Source: Lactobacillus acidophilus (GTDB taxonomy: Bacteria > Bacillota > Bacilli > Lactobacillales > Lactobacillaceae). From it: a stretch of DNA of 64,000 nucleotides. How positions within the stretch are numbered: the stretch's first letter is position 1; the number at the start of each line of letters is the position of its first letter. The stretch spans positions 930,001 to 994,000 of the forward strand of contig NZ_CP139575.1 of assembly GCF_034298135.1 (NCBI RefSeq), given 5' to 3'. The position numbers and the translations under genes are program-made. The notes beneath the pieces are model-generated. The model was not told the DNA's origin, did not search any database, and saw only the letters and a list, made by a program, of their open reading frames with translations. Below are positions 42,420-53,657 of the stretch, in pieces.

Positions 42420-43529
42420 TTATCCTTTTATAAAGGTGTTAGATTTAATATGTTTCAAAATATTATAACCAACACTCTTAATTTGATTCTTAGTACCATA
42501 AGTTTGGTTAAGAAACATCACAATTCCATTTTTATTATTTTTAGTCAATTGCATCCAATTAACAAAATGGGTATCTCCAAAATTACCATATGCCAATTTC
42601 AAAGTACCACTTTTTTTCAAGTAAAAACCACCTGAATAAGTATTAACCTTTGATTTTAAATGAGCTAAATACGAGAATTGCTTAGCAGTTAAAATTTTCC
42701 CATTATATAAACTGCGTTGAATTTTTAAATAATCAGCTGGTGTAGAAAACAGATTCCCTGCACCAGGCAATTGAGAAACTACATTTTTATTTGCATATGC
42801 AGCTGCTTCATAATTTTTGCCATAACGGTAAAGATATGAAATAGCATCCGTTTGAGAACGAGGAATATTGTTATAAATATAAGTATGTTTCAAATGTAAT
42901 GGCTTAATTATGCGTTCTTTTACATTAGTAGCATATGATTTACCAGTAGATTTGCGGATAATCCCAGCTAATAAAATGTAATTGGCATTATTATAGTTAA
43001 AACTATTGATACCGGTATTTTCTTGTGCATTTACTCTTGCTACTGCCCAATTAACTGCGCCATTTTCAGAAAAATTAACGCCATTATTAGATTCAGTCCC
43101 ACTGAAACCAATCCCTGAAGTATGCGTCATTAATTGCCCTACGCTAATTTTAGAAGCATTTCTTAAATTGGCATACCATTTTGAAATTTTAGTATTTTGT
43201 GAAAATTTATTTTGATAGATTAATTGAGCAATAATGGCAGCAGTTATCGATTTTTGCAAAGAACCGGTTGGATATACTAACTTTTTACTCCCATTTTTGA
43301 TTCTACGTCTATAATAGCCATAACCCTCACTTATTTGTTGACTATGTCCATTTTTGACTACTACCACGCTTCCACGCAAATGATGCTTTCTTAGGGTTTT
43401 TCTTACATATTTACGTAATTGACTATTAGAATAGACCTTAGCATTTACTGTTTGCGTTTGTTCTAATGCCATCCCCAATGTAGACACTAACAAAATTAAT
43501 AATAACCAGAATTTTTTAGTTTGTTTCAA
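42420..43529 (-). CDS. Secreted serine hydrolase, beta-lactamase class C family
   Basis: A 369-residue exported protein of the serine beta-lactamase-like/DD-peptidase superfamily. Signal peptide at residues 1-30 (MKQTKKFWLLLILLVSTLG). The active-site SxxK reads GSLQKS (Ser about residue 95), YxN is in FNYNNANY (about 180) and a HxG-type third motif is not obvious; GDTHFVNW is in its place. It probably acts on muropeptides or esters at the cell surface. It is not expected to give beta-lactam resistance. It follows the lysine operon terminator and is separate. Confidence 0.82.
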   Translation of the reverse strand: MKQTKKFWLLLILLVSTLGMALEQTQTVNAKVYSNSQLRKYVRKTLRKHHLRGSVVVVKNGHSQQISEGYGYYRRRIKNGSKKLVYPTGSLQKSITAAIIAQLIYQNKFSQNTKISKWYANLRNASKISVGQLMTHTSGIGFSGTESNNGVNFSENGAVNWAVARVNAQENTGINSFNYNNANYILLAGIIRKSTGKSYATNVKERIIKPLHLKHTYIYNNIPRSQTDAISYLYRYGKNYEAAAYANKNVVSQLPGAGNLFSTPADYLKIQRSLYNGKILTAKQFSYLAHLKSKVNTYSGGFYLKKSGTLKLAYGNFGDTHFVNWMQLTKNNKNGIVMFLNQTYGTKNQIKSVGYNILKHIKSNTFIKG

Positions 43530-43572
43530 TATAAAGCCTTCTCTACAAAATTATTCTGGAATATTTTACCAC

Positions 43573-43620
43573 AACAAAAAAGTACAGACTTGCTTTTTTA
43601 GAGCATCTGTACTTTTTTGT
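43573..43620 (-). terminator. Terminator of the lysine operon
   Basis: AACAAAAAAGTACAGA paired with TCTGTACTTTTTTGTT around a loop; about 15-bp stem, on the minus strand just after asd. Confidence 0.8.
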
Positions 43621-44677
43621 TAAATTAAATTCATTTTTACTAAATATTCAGCATTTTCAACTGTGTTCCAAGCTGCACCTTTTAAAAGATTATCAGCTAC
43701 GATCCACATATTAAATGCACCTTTATTTTCATAGTCTGGACGAATTCTACCCACGAAGGTTTCTCTCTTGCCCGCAGCATTAATAGGCTGAGGATAAATT
43801 TGATTCTTAATATCATCTTCAAGTACAACACCAGGAAAATCAGCAACTGCATCCATAATATCTTGCGCTGTAACACTTTCATCTTCAACAGTAAAATAAA
43901 CACTTTCGCCATGAGCAATTGGCACAGGAACTCTTACACAAGTTGCAGTCACCTTGATATCCTTAGCATTCATATCGCCTAACATAATCTTTTTAGTTTC
44001 ATGGATCATTTTCCATTCTTCATGTGAATAACCACTATCTTCTAAGACATCGATTTGGGGTAACAGGTTAAATGCCAATGGATAATGCTTTTTATCCCCC
44101 TTAGTCGGTAAAATCTTAGCATCTTCTTGCATATCTTTACCTTCTAAATAATCTTGAGATTCTTTTTTAACTCATCAATCGCCGCTTGACCTGCACCAGA
44201 TGCCGCTTGATAAGTCGAAACAATGATTTGTTTTAAGCCAAATTTTCTTCTAATTGGTTCCAGAGCCATGACCATTTGAATAGTTGAACAATTAGGATTA
44301 GCAATAATGCCATTATGTTCCTTCAATGCATCCGGATTAACTTCTGGGACTACTAATGGAACATCTGGCTCCATCCTAAATGCACTGGTATTATCAACAC
44401 AAACTGCTCCTCTTTTGACAGCTTCTGGTAAAAATTTCTTTGAAACTGAACCACCGGCTGATGATAAAACTAAATCAATTCCATCAAATGATTCAGGCGT
44501 TGTTTCTTCAACAGTTAATTCTTGATCCTTAAATTTTAGAATAGTACCAGCAGTTCTAGAAGAAGCAAGTAGCTTTACACTTTTTACCGGAATCGTTGAT
44601 TTAGCTAATTGATCAATCATTCTTCTACCAACAGCACCAGTAGCACCTAATATTGCAACATTATATTCTTTAGTCAT
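43620..44677 (-). pseudogene. asd: Aspartate-semialdehyde dehydrogenase, frameshifted
   Basis: Enzyme making aspartate semialdehyde from aspartyl phosphate, the branch to lysine, threonine and methionine. The N-terminal frame (44677-44144) has the NADP motif [10 protein letters not shown], catalytic Cys in NPNCST and ends ELKKNLKII. One base is missing in an A run (44163-44168 on the plus strand); with it, the reading is [20 protein letters not shown] and continues in the frame that ends at 43620, with VPVPIAHGESVYF holding the catalytic His. The repaired protein is about 352 residues, typical. The start shares one base with the stop of the aminotransferase gene. Both halves are perfectly conserved, so error or recent slippage is the likely cause. 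Confidence 0.87.
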
Positions 44678-45852
44678 TATTTATCCTCTTGTAAAAATTG
44701 CTTTATTCGCTTCATTGCTTCATGCAAATTTTCATCACTTGAAGCATATGATAACCTGACATACCCTTCACCACCAGGACCAAATGCACTACCTGGGGTG
44801 ATACCTACTTTTTCCTTAAAAGCTAAGTCTAAAGCAAACTGCATATCATCCTTACCATATTTAGCTGGAATTTTAGCAAAAATGTAGAACGCTCCATCTG
44901 GCTTTACCGCATGCATCCCCATCTCTTCTAATGCTTTAAGTACGAAATCACGTCTTTTTTGATAAACTCTACGATATTCGTCAGGATCATCTAATCCATT
45001 TTCTAATGCTTCGATCGCTGCAGCTTGAGAAGAATCGGTAGTCGTTGTAACCATTAACCCATGAACCTTACCAATTTGTTCCATAATCTTTGCAGGACCA
45101 GCTACATAGCCCAATCGATATCCTGTCATAGCATGCGATTTTGATAAACCTGAAATATAAATTGCCCTTTCAGGAATTAAACTTGCGATTGAAAAATGCT
45201 TCACACCATATGTTAAACTACTATAAATTTCATCCGTAATTACATATAAATGTTTTTCTTCAATTACTTTAGCTAAAGCTCTAATTTCATCTTCTGTATA
45301 CTCAACACCAGTTGGGTTTGTTGGATAATTTAAAATGACAGTTTTAATTGCTGGATTTTCTTCAACAGCTTTTTCCAACTTTTGTGGTGTTAATTTAAAA
45401 TCATCTTCTGCAGTATTTATTAAGACATAGTCCGCATCTGCTAATGTAGCAACTGGCCAATATAATGAAAATACTGGGGTTGGAATGGCTACCTTATCAC
45501 CAGGATTAGTAAGGGCGAAAAGCGTTGCATTAATAGCTTCAGTTGCACCTACAGTCACTATAATTTCAGTTTCTGGATTATAGTCAATCCCGGTTACCTT
45601 ATTCAAGTAATTACTAATTGCTTTTCTTAATTCTAACTTTCCTTTTTGTGGTGCATAATGTGAATCATTTTCTTCAATACTCTTGATTGCAGCTTTTTTC
45701 ACATGTTCAGGAGTATTCATATCTGGTTCACCCAGTGTCAATTTAATAATTCCGGGAATAGTTGATACTTTATTATCAAAAATTCTAATTCCTGAAGCTC
45801 TTACATCTTGAATTTTTTTGCTTAATCCTAAATCGCTAGCTAATTCTGGCAT
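44677..45852 (-). CDS. Class I aminotransferase, probable N-acetyl-LL-diaminopimelate aminotransferase
   Basis: A 391-residue PLP-dependent aminotransferase. The Lys that binds PLP is in [17 protein letters not shown] (about residue 235), with NYPTNPTG and the phosphate-binding Ser and Arg in place. It lies between dapB and asd in the lysine operon, so it is the missing N-acetyl-amino-ketopimelate transaminase (PatA-type) of the acetyl branch; aromatic or aspartate use is a secondary possibility. It overlaps the asd start by one base. Length is standard. Confidence 0.85.
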   Translation of the reverse strand: MPELASDLGLSKKIQDVRASGIRIFDNKVSTIPGIIKLTLGEPDMNTPEHVKKAAIKSIEENDSHYAPQKGKLELRKAISNYLNKVTGIDYNPETEIIVTVGATEAINATLFALTNPGDKVAIPTPVFSLYWPVATLADADYVLINTAEDDFKLTPQKLEKAVEENPAIKTVILNYPTNPTGVEYTEDEIRALAKVIEEKHLYVITDEIYSSLTYGVKHFSIASLIPERAIYISGLSKSHAMTGYRLGYVAGPAKIMEQIGKVHGLMVTTTTDSSQAAAIEALENGLDDPDEYRRVYQKRRDFVLKALEEMGMHAVKPDGAFYIFAKIPAKYGKDDMQFALDLAFKEKVGITPGSAFGPGGEGYVRLSYASSDENLHEAMKRIKQFLQEDK

Positions 45853-45867
45853 AACATTGCCTCCCTT

Positions 45868-46647
45868 TTATAAAATATTTTCTAAACCAACAACCAATTC
45901 ATTTAATTGATCTACTTTTTCTAAAGCAACCTTAACCCCACTCATAAAACTTTGACGATCAAATGAATCTTGTCTAATAGTTAAAGCTTCTCCTGTTCCA
46001 CCAAATAAAACTTGCTCATGTGCTACATAACCTGGTAGACGAACAGAATGGATTTTTATCCCTTCATAATCTCCTCCACGCACATTTTCTAAAGTTTCAA
46101 CTTCATCTGGAGCAGTCTGATGAGCAGGTCTATTTTCTGCAATCATTTTAGCAGTTGCTAAAGCAGTACCAGACGGCGCATCCTTCTTATCTGCATGATG
46201 CATTTCAATAATCTCTACATCTGGGAAATATTTAGCTGCTTCTTTAGCAAACTTCATCAATAATACTGCGGAAATCCCGAAGTTAGGGGCAATTATCCCA
46301 CCAACCTTTTCTTCCTTAGAAATTTCAATTAATTCTGCTTCTTGCCCATCACTTAAACCAGTAGTTCCTACAATTGGTGAAATATGATGGGTTAAAGCAA
46401 ATTTTACATTATTATATACCGCTTTGGGAAGCGTAAAATCAATCCAAATATCTGTCAAATTATCAGGTATTTCATCTAAACTATTAAAAATTTGAGCATC
46501 CTCTGGCAAATTATATTTTTGAGGGTCATTTTCTGCCGATGGTGATAGCCCTGCTACTATTTTAAAATCTGACAAGCTATTAACTAAATTAACAGCTTTT
46601 TGTCCCATTGCGCCAGTAAAACCAGCTATCAATACCCTTTTAGTCAT
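45868..46647 (-). CDS. dapB: 4-hydroxy-tetrahydrodipicolinate reductase
   Basis: A 259-residue NAD(P)H-dependent reductase. [11 protein letters not shown] is the N-terminal nucleotide motif; [15 protein letters not shown] contains the catalytic His and Lys. I start it at ATG 46647 (MTKRVLIAG), after GGAACTTGAGG and overlapping the dapA stop by eight bases; the TTG 46653 alternative is unlikely. It forms tetrahydrodipicolinate from the DapA product. Fourth step in the operon order lysA-dapH-dapL-dapA-dapB. Confidence 0.93.
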   Translation of the reverse strand: MTKRVLIAGFTGAMGQKAVNLVNSLSDFKIVAGLSPSAENDPQKYNLPEDAQIFNSLDEIPDNLTDIWIDFTLPKAVYNNVKFALTHHISPIVGTTGLSDGQEAELIEISKEEKVGGIIAPNFGISAVLLMKFAKEAAKYFPDVEIIEMHHADKKDAPSGTALATAKMIAENRPAHQTAPDEVETLENVRGGDYEGIKIHSVRLPGYVAHEQVLFGGTGEALTIRQDSFDRQSFMSGVKVALEKVDQLNELVVGLENIL

Positions 46648-47575
46648 CCTCAAGTTCCTTTCCTAAATCAAGTGGTAACTTTTGCATTAGTGCATTATCA
46701 TCCAAACCTAAGCGTTGTGCTAAAGTTATTTTTTCTTCATCATTTAATTCAACTAATGGTAAACGACAACCACCTACATTAAGTCCTTGAGCATTTAAGA
46801 CTGCTTTCACTGGGGCTGGAGAAGGATACATAAATAATGCTTGCATCCTTGGTGTAAGCCAGCGCTGTATCTTGGCGGCTAATGGATAATTACCTTCATA
46901 AAGAGAATCATACATTCTACGCATTTGATTTGCATATATATGACTGGCTACTGAAATCACTCCATTAGCTCCTAATAAACGTGCAGTAAGTGCTTGTGTA
47001 TCTTCACCAGTAAACACTTGGAAATCTGGGTCTTTATTTTCAATAATATATTCCATTTCTTCAAGCGATGCACATTGCTTAATCCCTTTAATGTTATCCA
47101 AACGCGATAATTGGACGATTGTTTCTTTTTCCATCTTTACACCAGTTCTACCGGGAATGTTATAAATTAAAAATGGAATTTTAGTAGCGTCATTTATTGC
47201 ACTGAAGTGCGCTACCATACTACGTTGATTTGGTTTGTTATATGGTGGTACAACTATTAATGCATAATCAATACCTTCAATTTGTGCTACTTCATTAGTA
47301 AAGGCAATAGTTTCAGCAGTATTGTTACTTCCAGTTCCTGCAATTATTGGCACACGCTTATTAACAAACTGACTAAAATGTTTATATAGATCTATTTTTT
47401 CATCATGGGTCAAGGTTGGTGTTTCACCTGTTGTTCCGCCCACTACAAAGCCATTGCATCCCTGACCAATCAAATAATTAACTAATTTCTCCAAGCTAGA
47501 AAAATCTATTTTATTATTTTCATCAAATGGTGTTACAATCGCTGTTAACAAATCCGCATCAATTAGTGTAGCCAT
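46640..47575 (-). CDS. dapA: 4-hydroxy-tetrahydrodipicolinate synthase
   Basis: A 311-residue class I aldolase of the DHDPS family condensing pyruvate with aspartate semialdehyde. [11 protein letters not shown] binds the substrate, the Schiff-base Lys is in [13 protein letters not shown] and the Tyr in [10 protein letters not shown] completes the proton relay. Length is slightly longer than E. coli (292), as in lactobacilli. It sits between dapL and dapB; the overlap with dapB suggests coupled translation. First committed step of lysine synthesis, often inhibited by lysine; the riboswitch already gives lysine control. Confidence 0.94.
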   Translation of the reverse strand: MATLIDADLLTAIVTPFDENNKIDFSSLEKLVNYLIGQGCNGFVVGGTTGETPTLTHDEKIDLYKHFSQFVNKRVPIIAGTGSNNTAETIAFTNEVAQIEGIDYALIVVPPYNKPNQRSMVAHFSAINDATKIPFLIYNIPGRTGVKMEKETIVQLSRLDNIKGIKQCASLEEMEYIIENKDPDFQVFTGEDTQALTARLLGANGVISVASHIYANQMRRMYDSLYEGNYPLAAKIQRWLTPRMQALFMYPSPAPVKAVLNAQGLNVGGCRLPLVELNDEEKITLAQRLGLDDNALMQKLPLDLGKELEDD

Positions 47576-47580
47576 ATTAT

Positions 47581-48732
47581 TTACCCCATTCTATCAATTA
47601 AAAATCCTTTAATTGCATCAATTCCACTTTGAATACTTTTTTCATCCGGATTAAGTGTAGATGAATGTAATTGTGAACTTGGATCACCAACTCCTAACCA
47701 AAACATTGTTCCTGGGAACTTCGCTAGCAAAAAGCCAAAATCTTCTCCTGTCATTTTAGGCTCTGTTTCTATAAAGTTAACCTTAGGATTTTTCTTCATA
47801 TAAGAAATGAAATTTTTAGTTATCTTAGGATCATTTTCTACTGGCCAATAGCCACCTTGATTTAATTCCAAATTTACTTCTACATTATAGCTATGTGCAA
47901 TTCCATCACATACATCTTGCAAACGTCTATCTATTTGTAGAATCATTTTTTGAGTTAACCCACGAATAGTTCCCTCAATTCTAGTATGACCTGCAATTAC
48001 ATTTCTAATAACTCCTGCATTAACCTTACCCAAAGTAATGACACCACTTTGAATTGGATCAATACTTCGTGAAATGATAGTTTGAATTTGCATAATTAAA
48101 TTTGCGGCCGCTACAACTGTATCATTAGCATTTTGCGGAAAAGCAGCATGGCCGCTTTTACCAATTACATCAATATTTATTTCAGTTGTTCCAGCAAATA
48201 AGGTTCCCATTCTACAGCCAATACTACCAGCAGGTAGTTCTGGATTATCATGCAACCCATAAAATTCATCTGGTTTAAATTTTCCCTGAAATAAGCCTTT
48301 TTCGTATGCCTGTTTTCCTCCACTCTCACTTTCTTCAGCTGGTTGAAAGAAAAATAGCAAATTATCTTTAGGTTGATTTTCACTAAAATAGCTTAATAAG
48401 CCTAAAGCTACGGTCATATGAATATCATGTCCGCAGGCATGCATTATTCCAGAATGTTTTGAAGTAAAAGGTAAGCCAGTCTTTTCTTGTACAGGTAATG
48501 CATCAATATCAGTTCTATAGCCGATTGTTTTTTTAGGATTAATTCCTTTAACTAAACCTAATATTGCAGTTGGTAATGTCTTAGGCACTACAATAGTTAA
48601 ATGATCTTGTTTTAAATTTTTAATTACCTTTAGTAAATAATCATGCGTTTCTTTTTCTTGGAGAGCTAATTCAGGAATTTCATGTAAATGCCGCCGAATT
48701 TGAATTAATTCTTTTTCACTTAAAACTGTCAT
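47581..48732 (-). CDS. dapL: N-acetyldiaminopimelate deacetylase
   Basis: A 383-residue M20 family amidohydrolase. [10 protein letters not shown] has two metal ligands, [13 protein letters not shown] the catalytic Glu, and [11 protein letters not shown] the first motif. In this operon it is the deacetylase that frees LL-diaminopimelate from the N-acetyl intermediate. Hippurate hydrolase or IAA-amino-acid hydrolase names are often given to this family, but operon context decides. Two bases separate it from dapH. Confidence 0.88.
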   Translation of the reverse strand: MTVLSEKELIQIRRHLHEIPELALQEKETHDYLLKVIKNLKQDHLTIVVPKTLPTAILGLVKGINPKKTIGYRTDIDALPVQEKTGLPFTSKHSGIMHACGHDIHMTVALGLLSYFSENQPKDNLLFFFQPAEESESGGKQAYEKGLFQGKFKPDEFYGLHDNPELPAGSIGCRMGTLFAGTTEINIDVIGKSGHAAFPQNANDTVVAAANLIMQIQTIISRSIDPIQSGVITLGKVNAGVIRNVIAGHTRIEGTIRGLTQKMILQIDRRLQDVCDGIAHSYNVEVNLELNQGGYWPVENDPKITKNFISYMKKNPKVNFIETEPKMTGEDFGFLLAKFPGTMFWLGVGDPSSQLHSSTLNPDEKSIQSGIDAIKGFLIDRMG

Positions 48733-48734
48733 AA

Positions 48735-49445
48735 CTAAATCTTTCTTAAGTCATCTTCTAATCCAGTCTTATCTAAAGTTTTATTATCAACTTTTTTAAT
48801 TACTTTTGCTGGAACACCTGCAACCATTGTATATGGTTCTACATCCTTGGTAACTATGGCGCCGGCTGCAATAACCGCACCTTTACCTACATGTATACCC
48901 TCAATTACTACTGCATTAGCACCGATAACAACGTCATCATCAATTTGAACAGGTTTAGCCGAAGCTGGTTCAATTACACCCGCTAAAACACTTCCTGCAC
49001 CGATATGACAATGTTTACCAACGATCGCACGTCCACCTAAAACAACACCCATGTCGATCATCGTATCATCACCAATTTCAGCACCAATATTAATAATCGC
49101 ACCCATCATGATTACTGCATTTTTACCAATAGCCACTTGGTCACGAATAATTGCACCTGGTTCAATACGTGCATTAAATTTCTTCAAATCAATTAAAGGT
49201 ACAGCAGAATTTCTAACATCATTTTCAATTCGATATTGGACAATCTTTTCCTTATTATCATTTAAAAATGGTTCTACATCTTTCCAATCACCAAAAATTA
49301 TACCTGAATGTTGTTCAGTAAAGTTTTCAATTGTATTTGGAAAATTAAGTTGATCCAAATTACCTTTAATAAAAACCTTTACCGGTGTTTTCTTAGGAGC
49401 ATTTCCAATATATTCAATAATGCTTTTTGCATCTAAATTTGTCAT
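48735..49445 (-). CDS. dapH: Tetrahydrodipicolinate N-acetyltransferase
   Basis: A 236-residue left-handed beta-helix (hexapeptide repeat) acyltransferase. Repeats such as [20 protein letters not shown] and [20 protein letters not shown] run from about residue 90 to the end; a short N-terminal domain (DapH_N) precedes. The N-acetyl variant is supported by the neighbouring dapL and aminotransferase. It uses acetyl-CoA. Length fits the 232-240 residues of the family. Confidence 0.93.
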   Translation of the reverse strand: MTNLDAKSIIEYIGNAPKKTPVKVFIKGNLDQLNFPNTIENFTEQHSGIIFGDWKDVEPFLNDNKEKIVQYRIENDVRNSAVPLIDLKKFNARIEPGAIIRDQVAIGKNAVIMMGAIINIGAEIGDDTMIDMGVVLGGRAIVGKHCHIGAGSVLAGVIEPASAKPVQIDDDVVIGANAVVIEGIHVGKGAVIAAGAIVTKDVEPYTMVAGVPAKVIKKVDNKTLDKTGLEDDLRKI

Positions 49446-49465
49446 AATTTTTCCCTTACAAATAA

Positions 49466-50773
49466 CTATTCCTTACAAAACCTGTCTAAATGAACTAGAT
49501 CTTCTAAACTTTCTCTTTTGACGACTAAGTGCGCTTTTCTGTTTTCTGCAAAAACTACAGCTGGTCGAGGATTTCGATTATAATTCGACGCCATTGAATA
49601 TCCGTATGCTCCTGTATCCAGCATTGCTAGTACGTCACCAGATTTAACTTCTGGTAATGATTCGGTAGCTAAAATATCGCCACTCTCACAATATTTACCT
49701 GCGATCCTCACGCGATTAACGACTGGCGCCTTAGGATTATTTGCTAAAACCACATCATATTTTGCTTGATATAACGCAGGACGAATATTGTCACCCATAC
49801 CACCATCTACGGCAACATATGGACTATAACTTGGAATAGTTTTACAACTTCCCACAGTATATAAGTTATATCCAGCAGGACCTACAATTGAACGACCAGG
49901 TTCAATATCAATTTCTGGAGTTGGAAAAGCAGCATCAGCTGATCCTTTTTTTATTGTTTCAATAATTGTTCTTACGAATTCTTCAGGTTTTAACGGATTA
50001 TCATCAGCAGTATATTTGATGCCAAAACCGCCACCTACATTAATTATTTTTGCTGTATATCCATATTGGCTACGCCAATTTTCTGCTACTTCCATTAACT
50101 TTTTAGCAGCTAATTCAAAACCATTTAATTCAAAAATTTGTGATCCTATATGAGCATGAATACCTAACATATTCATTCTCGAATTAGCTAAAACTCGCTC
50201 TAATGCTAAATCTGCCTGTCCTGATTCTAGATCAAAGCCAAATTTACTATCAATTTGACCGGTTTGATCATATTCATGAGTATGTGCCGAAATTCCTGGA
50301 GTGATTCGCAACATAACATTTATTTGGGTATCATATTGGTGCAATACCTGATCTAGCAGTTCAATCTCATGAAAATTATCAATAATAATCTTTCCTACAT
50401 GATTTTTAACTGCCATTTCAATTTCAGCTAAAGATTTATTATTACCATGAAAACTAATTTTTTCTGCTGGAAAGCCGGCTTTCAATGCAGTATACAATTC
50501 TCCAGCCGAAACAACATCAGTATATGCACCTTCTTCATTGGCTACTTGATACATAGCAATACAGGCAAATGCTTTGCTAGCATAACTCACAGCATAACTA
50601 ACGCCTTCTTCTTCAAATACTTTTTTAAAAGCCCTAATTTGATTACGGATTCGATTTACATCATATACAACTAACGGCGTACCATATTTCTTCGCAAGTT
50701 CAAGAGTATCAACACCGCCAATTGTTAAATGCCCTTTTTCATTAACTTGTTTTTCCATAATTTGTGGATTCAT
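49466..50773 (-). CDS. lysA: Diaminopimelate decarboxylase
   Basis: A 435-residue PLP enzyme turning meso-diaminopimelate into lysine, the last step. The PLP Lys is in [11 protein letters not shown], the GGGFGIKY loop binds phosphate, and the C-terminal Cys/active Tyr region [10 protein letters not shown] and TGAYGYSM are in place. I choose ATG at 50773 with GGGAGAG upstream; the longer frame from 50836 runs through the riboswitch. It is the first gene of the operon, directly controlled by the lysine riboswitch. Confidence 0.94.
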   Translation of the reverse strand: MNPQIMEKQVNEKGHLTIGGVDTLELAKKYGTPLVVYDVNRIRNQIRAFKKVFEEEGVSYAVSYASKAFACIAMYQVANEEGAYTDVVSAGELYTALKAGFPAEKISFHGNNKSLAEIEMAVKNHVGKIIIDNFHEIELLDQVLHQYDTQINVMLRITPGISAHTHEYDQTGQIDSKFGFDLESGQADLALERVLANSRMNMLGIHAHIGSQIFELNGFELAAKKLMEVAENWRSQYGYTAKIINVGGGFGIKYTADDNPLKPEEFVRTIIETIKKGSADAAFPTPEIDIEPGRSIVGPAGYNLYTVGSCKTIPSYSPYVAVDGGMGDNIRPALYQAKYDVVLANNPKAPVVNRVRIAGKYCESGDILATESLPEVKSGDVLAMLDTGAYGYSMASNYNRNPRPAVVFAENRKAHLVVKRESLEDLVHLDRFCKE

Positions 50774-50805
50774 GCTTTTCTCTCCCGTTCGTGCAGGCGA
50801 AACGC

Positions 50806-51030
50806 TAATAAAAAATCCACTGCCTGCGCCAAGCAAACAATGGATTAGTTTTCACTCAATCTTATATTCGATAGCGCTCCGCGAAATTTTCGCGACAGTT
50901 CGCAATTTATTCAACTGCGACCCAGCCTATACCTTTGGCGTGGTTAAGCTTCGGCAACCTCCCCTTTCACAATTAATCATCGTTTTGCCTAACTTATAAT
51001 TGTTACTCTTGTCAGTTGCGCCTCTATGAT
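50806..51030 (-). promoter_or_regulatory. Lysine riboswitch (L-box) with terminator
   Basis: On the minus strand, the leader of lysA contains AGAGGCGCAACTGACAAGAG, then GTGAAAGGGGAGGTTGCCGA and GGGTCGCAGTTG, the conserved L-box blocks. An expression platform follows: a terminator AATCCATTG...CAGTGGATT with T run at 50811-50846. High lysine would favour termination, shutting lysine synthesis. A lysine leader of normal size, about 200 bases. Confidence 0.9.
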
Positions 51031-51138
51031 TTACATGTAGTCTACATTTTTATGAAAAGATAGTCAATATTTTTATTATAAAAATTTAATTTTATTATTT
51101 TTTAGGTAGCTATAATTATTGCTATTATCATTTTTTAG

Positions 51139-51166
51139 TTGCATGATTAAAAAATAATGTTAAAAT
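51139..51166 (+). promoter_or_regulatory. Promoter of lysC-dapF
   Basis: TTGCAT and TAAAAT with 16-base spacing, about 85 bases before lysC. No riboswitch or T-box is seen in the leader between it and the gene; only AT-rich sequence with a weak repeat. Confidence 0.5.
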
Positions 51167-51251
51167 GGCAACTAAATTTAGTTTGCTTCTCTTGCTATAA
51201 ATTAACAATTTATGAAAGCAGTTTATCAAACAATAATCATGAGGTGTTAGT

Positions 51252-52607
51252 ATGAAAGTAGTTAAGTTCGGTGGTAGCTCATTAGCTAGTGGACAAAGCG
51301 TTGAGCAAGCTTTAAATATAATTTTAAATGATCCAGAAAGACAAGTTATTGTCGTTTCTGCTCCAGGTAAAAGAAATAATGCCGATACTAAAGTTACGGA
51401 TCTCTTAATTAAATATGCTGAACAAGTTTTAAAACATGAAGAAACAGATGCAATTGTTAAACAGATTTTTGCTAGATACCAAGAAATTGGATATTTTTTT
51501 GGTTTAAACGATGAAAAATTACAAATTATTCAGAATATTTTATTAGCCTTACCAAATCAAAATTATCCTGATAATAATTACTTGATGGCAGCATTTAAGG
51601 CACATGGCGAACGATTAAATGCTCGCTTGATAGCGTTAATCTTACAACATGAGAATATTAAAAGCCGCTTTCTTGATCCAGTCGATGCTGGATTAATCGT
51701 AACAGGTGAACCTAATGATGCTTTAGTTAATCCAGAAAGTTATTTAAATTTAGATCAAATAAAAATTGATCCCAATGAAAAAATCATTTTTCCAGGTTTT
51801 TTTGGAATTACTCCTTCAGGAAATATTGCTACATTTTCTCGGGGCGGTTCTGATATTACAGGAGCTATTTTAGCCCGTGGATTCCATGCAAACATCTATG
51901 AAAACTTTACTGATGTAAACGGAATATTCGCAGCTAATCCTAATATTGTTATGCATCCCATTTCAATTAAAAAAATGACTTATCGAGAGATGCGTGAACT
52001 ATCTTATGCAGGCTTTTCTGTTTTCCATGACGAAGCTTTAATTCCGGCTATTCAGGGACAAATACCAATCAATGTTAAAAATACTCAAGAACCAGATAAT
52101 CCGGGAACAATGATTGTGCCAGAAAAGAATTTTTCACCAGATAACACCATAACGGGAGTAACTAGTCAAAAACATTTTTCTGCTCTGTATCTCCACAAAT
52201 ATCTTTTAAACAAAGAAGCTGGTTTTACTCTTCGTATCCTGCAAATTTTATATAAACATAATATTCCTTACGAACATATGCCTTCAGGTATTGATGATAT
52301 TACTATTATTTTTAATAACGATTTTTTAAATGATCAACTAATTGATCAAATCTGTAATGAAATTCAAGCTACTATCAATCCTGATCAACTTGAATGGATT
52401 GATGACTATGCCATTATTATGGTTGTTGGTGAAGGGATGAAGAAGACTCCTGGCGTTAGTCGACAAATTCTAGATTCTTTAGCTAGCCAAGGAATTACGC
52501 CTAGAATGATTAATCAAGGTGCATCCCAGATCTCAATAATGATTGGTACTAAGAAAGAAAAAGCAGATAAAGCAGTAAAAATTATTTATCAAGATTTTTT
52601 TAATTAG
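51252..52607 (+). CDS. lysC: Aspartokinase
   Basis: A 451-residue aspartate kinase. KVVKFGGSSLASG at the N-terminus, FSRGGSDITGAILARG in the kinase core, and two ACT domains in the C-terminal 150 residues (the second has INQGASQISIMIGTKKE). This class is the monofunctional form with lysine or threonine feedback. It is divergent from lysA and forms an operon with dapF 11 bases downstream. It begins the pathway completed by the minus-strand operon. Confidence 0.94.
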   Translation: MKVVKFGGSSLASGQSVEQALNIILNDPERQVIVVSAPGKRNNADTKVTDLLIKYAEQVLKHEETDAIVKQIFARYQEIGYFFGLNDEKLQIIQNILLALPNQNYPDNNYLMAAFKAHGERLNARLIALILQHENIKSRFLDPVDAGLIVTGEPNDALVNPESYLNLDQIKIDPNEKIIFPGFFGITPSGNIATFSRGGSDITGAILARGFHANIYENFTDVNGIFAANPNIVMHPISIKKMTYREMRELSYAGFSVFHDEALIPAIQGQIPINVKNTQEPDNPGTMIVPEKNFSPDNTITGVTSQKHFSALYLHKYLLNKEAGFTLRILQILYKHNIPYEHMPSGIDDITIIFNNDFLNDQLIDQICNEIQATINPDQLEWIDDYAIIMVVGEGMKKTPGVSRQILDSLASQGITPRMINQGASQISIMIGTKKEKADKAVKIIYQDFFN

Positions 52608-52618
52608 AAAGGTACAGT

Positions 52619-53623
52619 ATGGTTAATTTATTAAAGGTACATGGCTCACAAAATCATTTTTTTATTTTAGATCAGACTGAATTAGACAATTCTCTTACAG
52701 ATAAAGAATTAAGAGCTTTTACTAAAAAAATTACTAATCCTAAAACCGGAATTTTGAATGGAGCAGATGGTGTTTTAGTAATTAACAAGTCCGTTCGAAA
52801 GAATTCTTTAGCCCAAATGCGCGTAATCAATGAAGATGGCAGTGAAGCTTCAATGTGCGGTAATGGTCTTAGAACCGTTGCTCGCTATTTAAGTGAAAAA
52901 TATCAAAAAGATCATTTTTTAATTGATACAATGAATGCAAGTCTACGCGTTCATAAAGAAGAAAATTTTGCTAAAGGTGTGCCAGCTTATTCAGTTGAAA
53001 TTTCACCGGTTAGATTTAATAAAGAGGCATTGCCTTTTACTAATTTAGGTCATAACCGTTTAATTGATACATTTGTACCGGAAATTTATCCTGGTCTGCG
53101 TTTCACCTCTATCGCCGTACCCAATCCTCATTTAATTAATTTTGTTAACCAAGAACAGATCGCCGGTCCAATTTTAGGAAACATAGGTAAAAGACTAAAT
53201 GACAATAACCCTTACTTCACTGATGGCGTCAACGTTAACTTTGCTCAAATTTTAGATAAGAATAAACTATTTGTTCGTACATATGAGCGTGGAGTAGGCT
53301 TTACTAATGCATGCGGTACCGGTATGTCAGCTACCTCATTAGCTCTTTTACTAACTCATCCTGACATGGTGGATATTAATTCAAAAATTGACGTTTTTAA
53401 TCCCGGTGGTATGGTTCAAACAAAAGTTCATTATGATGATAGTACATATTGGATTGAATTGACCGGTAATGCCACAATTACTCATCACATCATTATTTCT
53501 AAAAGTGACCTACGGAATAATAATTTTGCAAATGTACAAATTTCTGAAACTAAAGAACAACAAGCATATGAACAATTCATAGATAACTTACCTAAATTTA
53601 ACAGCATAACTACTTTAGCATAG
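52619..53623 (+). CDS. dapF: Diaminopimelate epimerase
   Basis: A 334-residue DAP epimerase, converting LL- to meso-DAP. The two catalytic cysteines are in SMCGNGLRT (about residue 80) and TNACGTGMS (about 235). It is longer than the E. coli enzyme (274), with a C-terminal extension of about 40 residues typical of lactobacilli. It follows lysC with a good ribosome site (GAAAGG). It closes the gap between dapL and lysA, so the whole pathway is present in the window except for the asd lesion. Confidence 0.93.
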   Translation: MVNLLKVHGSQNHFFILDQTELDNSLTDKELRAFTKKITNPKTGILNGADGVLVINKSVRKNSLAQMRVINEDGSEASMCGNGLRTVARYLSEKYQKDHFLIDTMNASLRVHKEENFAKGVPAYSVEISPVRFNKEALPFTNLGHNRLIDTFVPEIYPGLRFTSIAVPNPHLINFVNQEQIAGPILGNIGKRLNDNNPYFTDGVNVNFAQILDKNKLFVRTYERGVGFTNACGTGMSATSLALLLTHPDMVDINSKIDVFNPGGMVQTKVHYDDSTYWIELTGNATITHHIIISKSDLRNNNFANVQISETKEQQAYEQFIDNLPKFNSITTLA

Positions 53624-53657
53624 AAAAAAGCGTTGCCCTTAAAGAGCAACGCTTTTA
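53624..53657. terminator. Bidirectional terminator
   Basis: AAAAGCGTTGC-CCTTAAAGA-GCAACGCTTTT, 11-bp perfect stem between converging dapF and ysxC. Confidence 0.8.

Noticed and set aside
42420..43529. Beta-lactam resistance gene
   Set aside because: Family resemblance to class C enzymes only; signal peptide and motifs fit a surface hydrolase or DD-peptidase homologue.
44307..44525. Short plus-strand frame inside asd
   Set aside because: Antisense shadow with no ribosome site.
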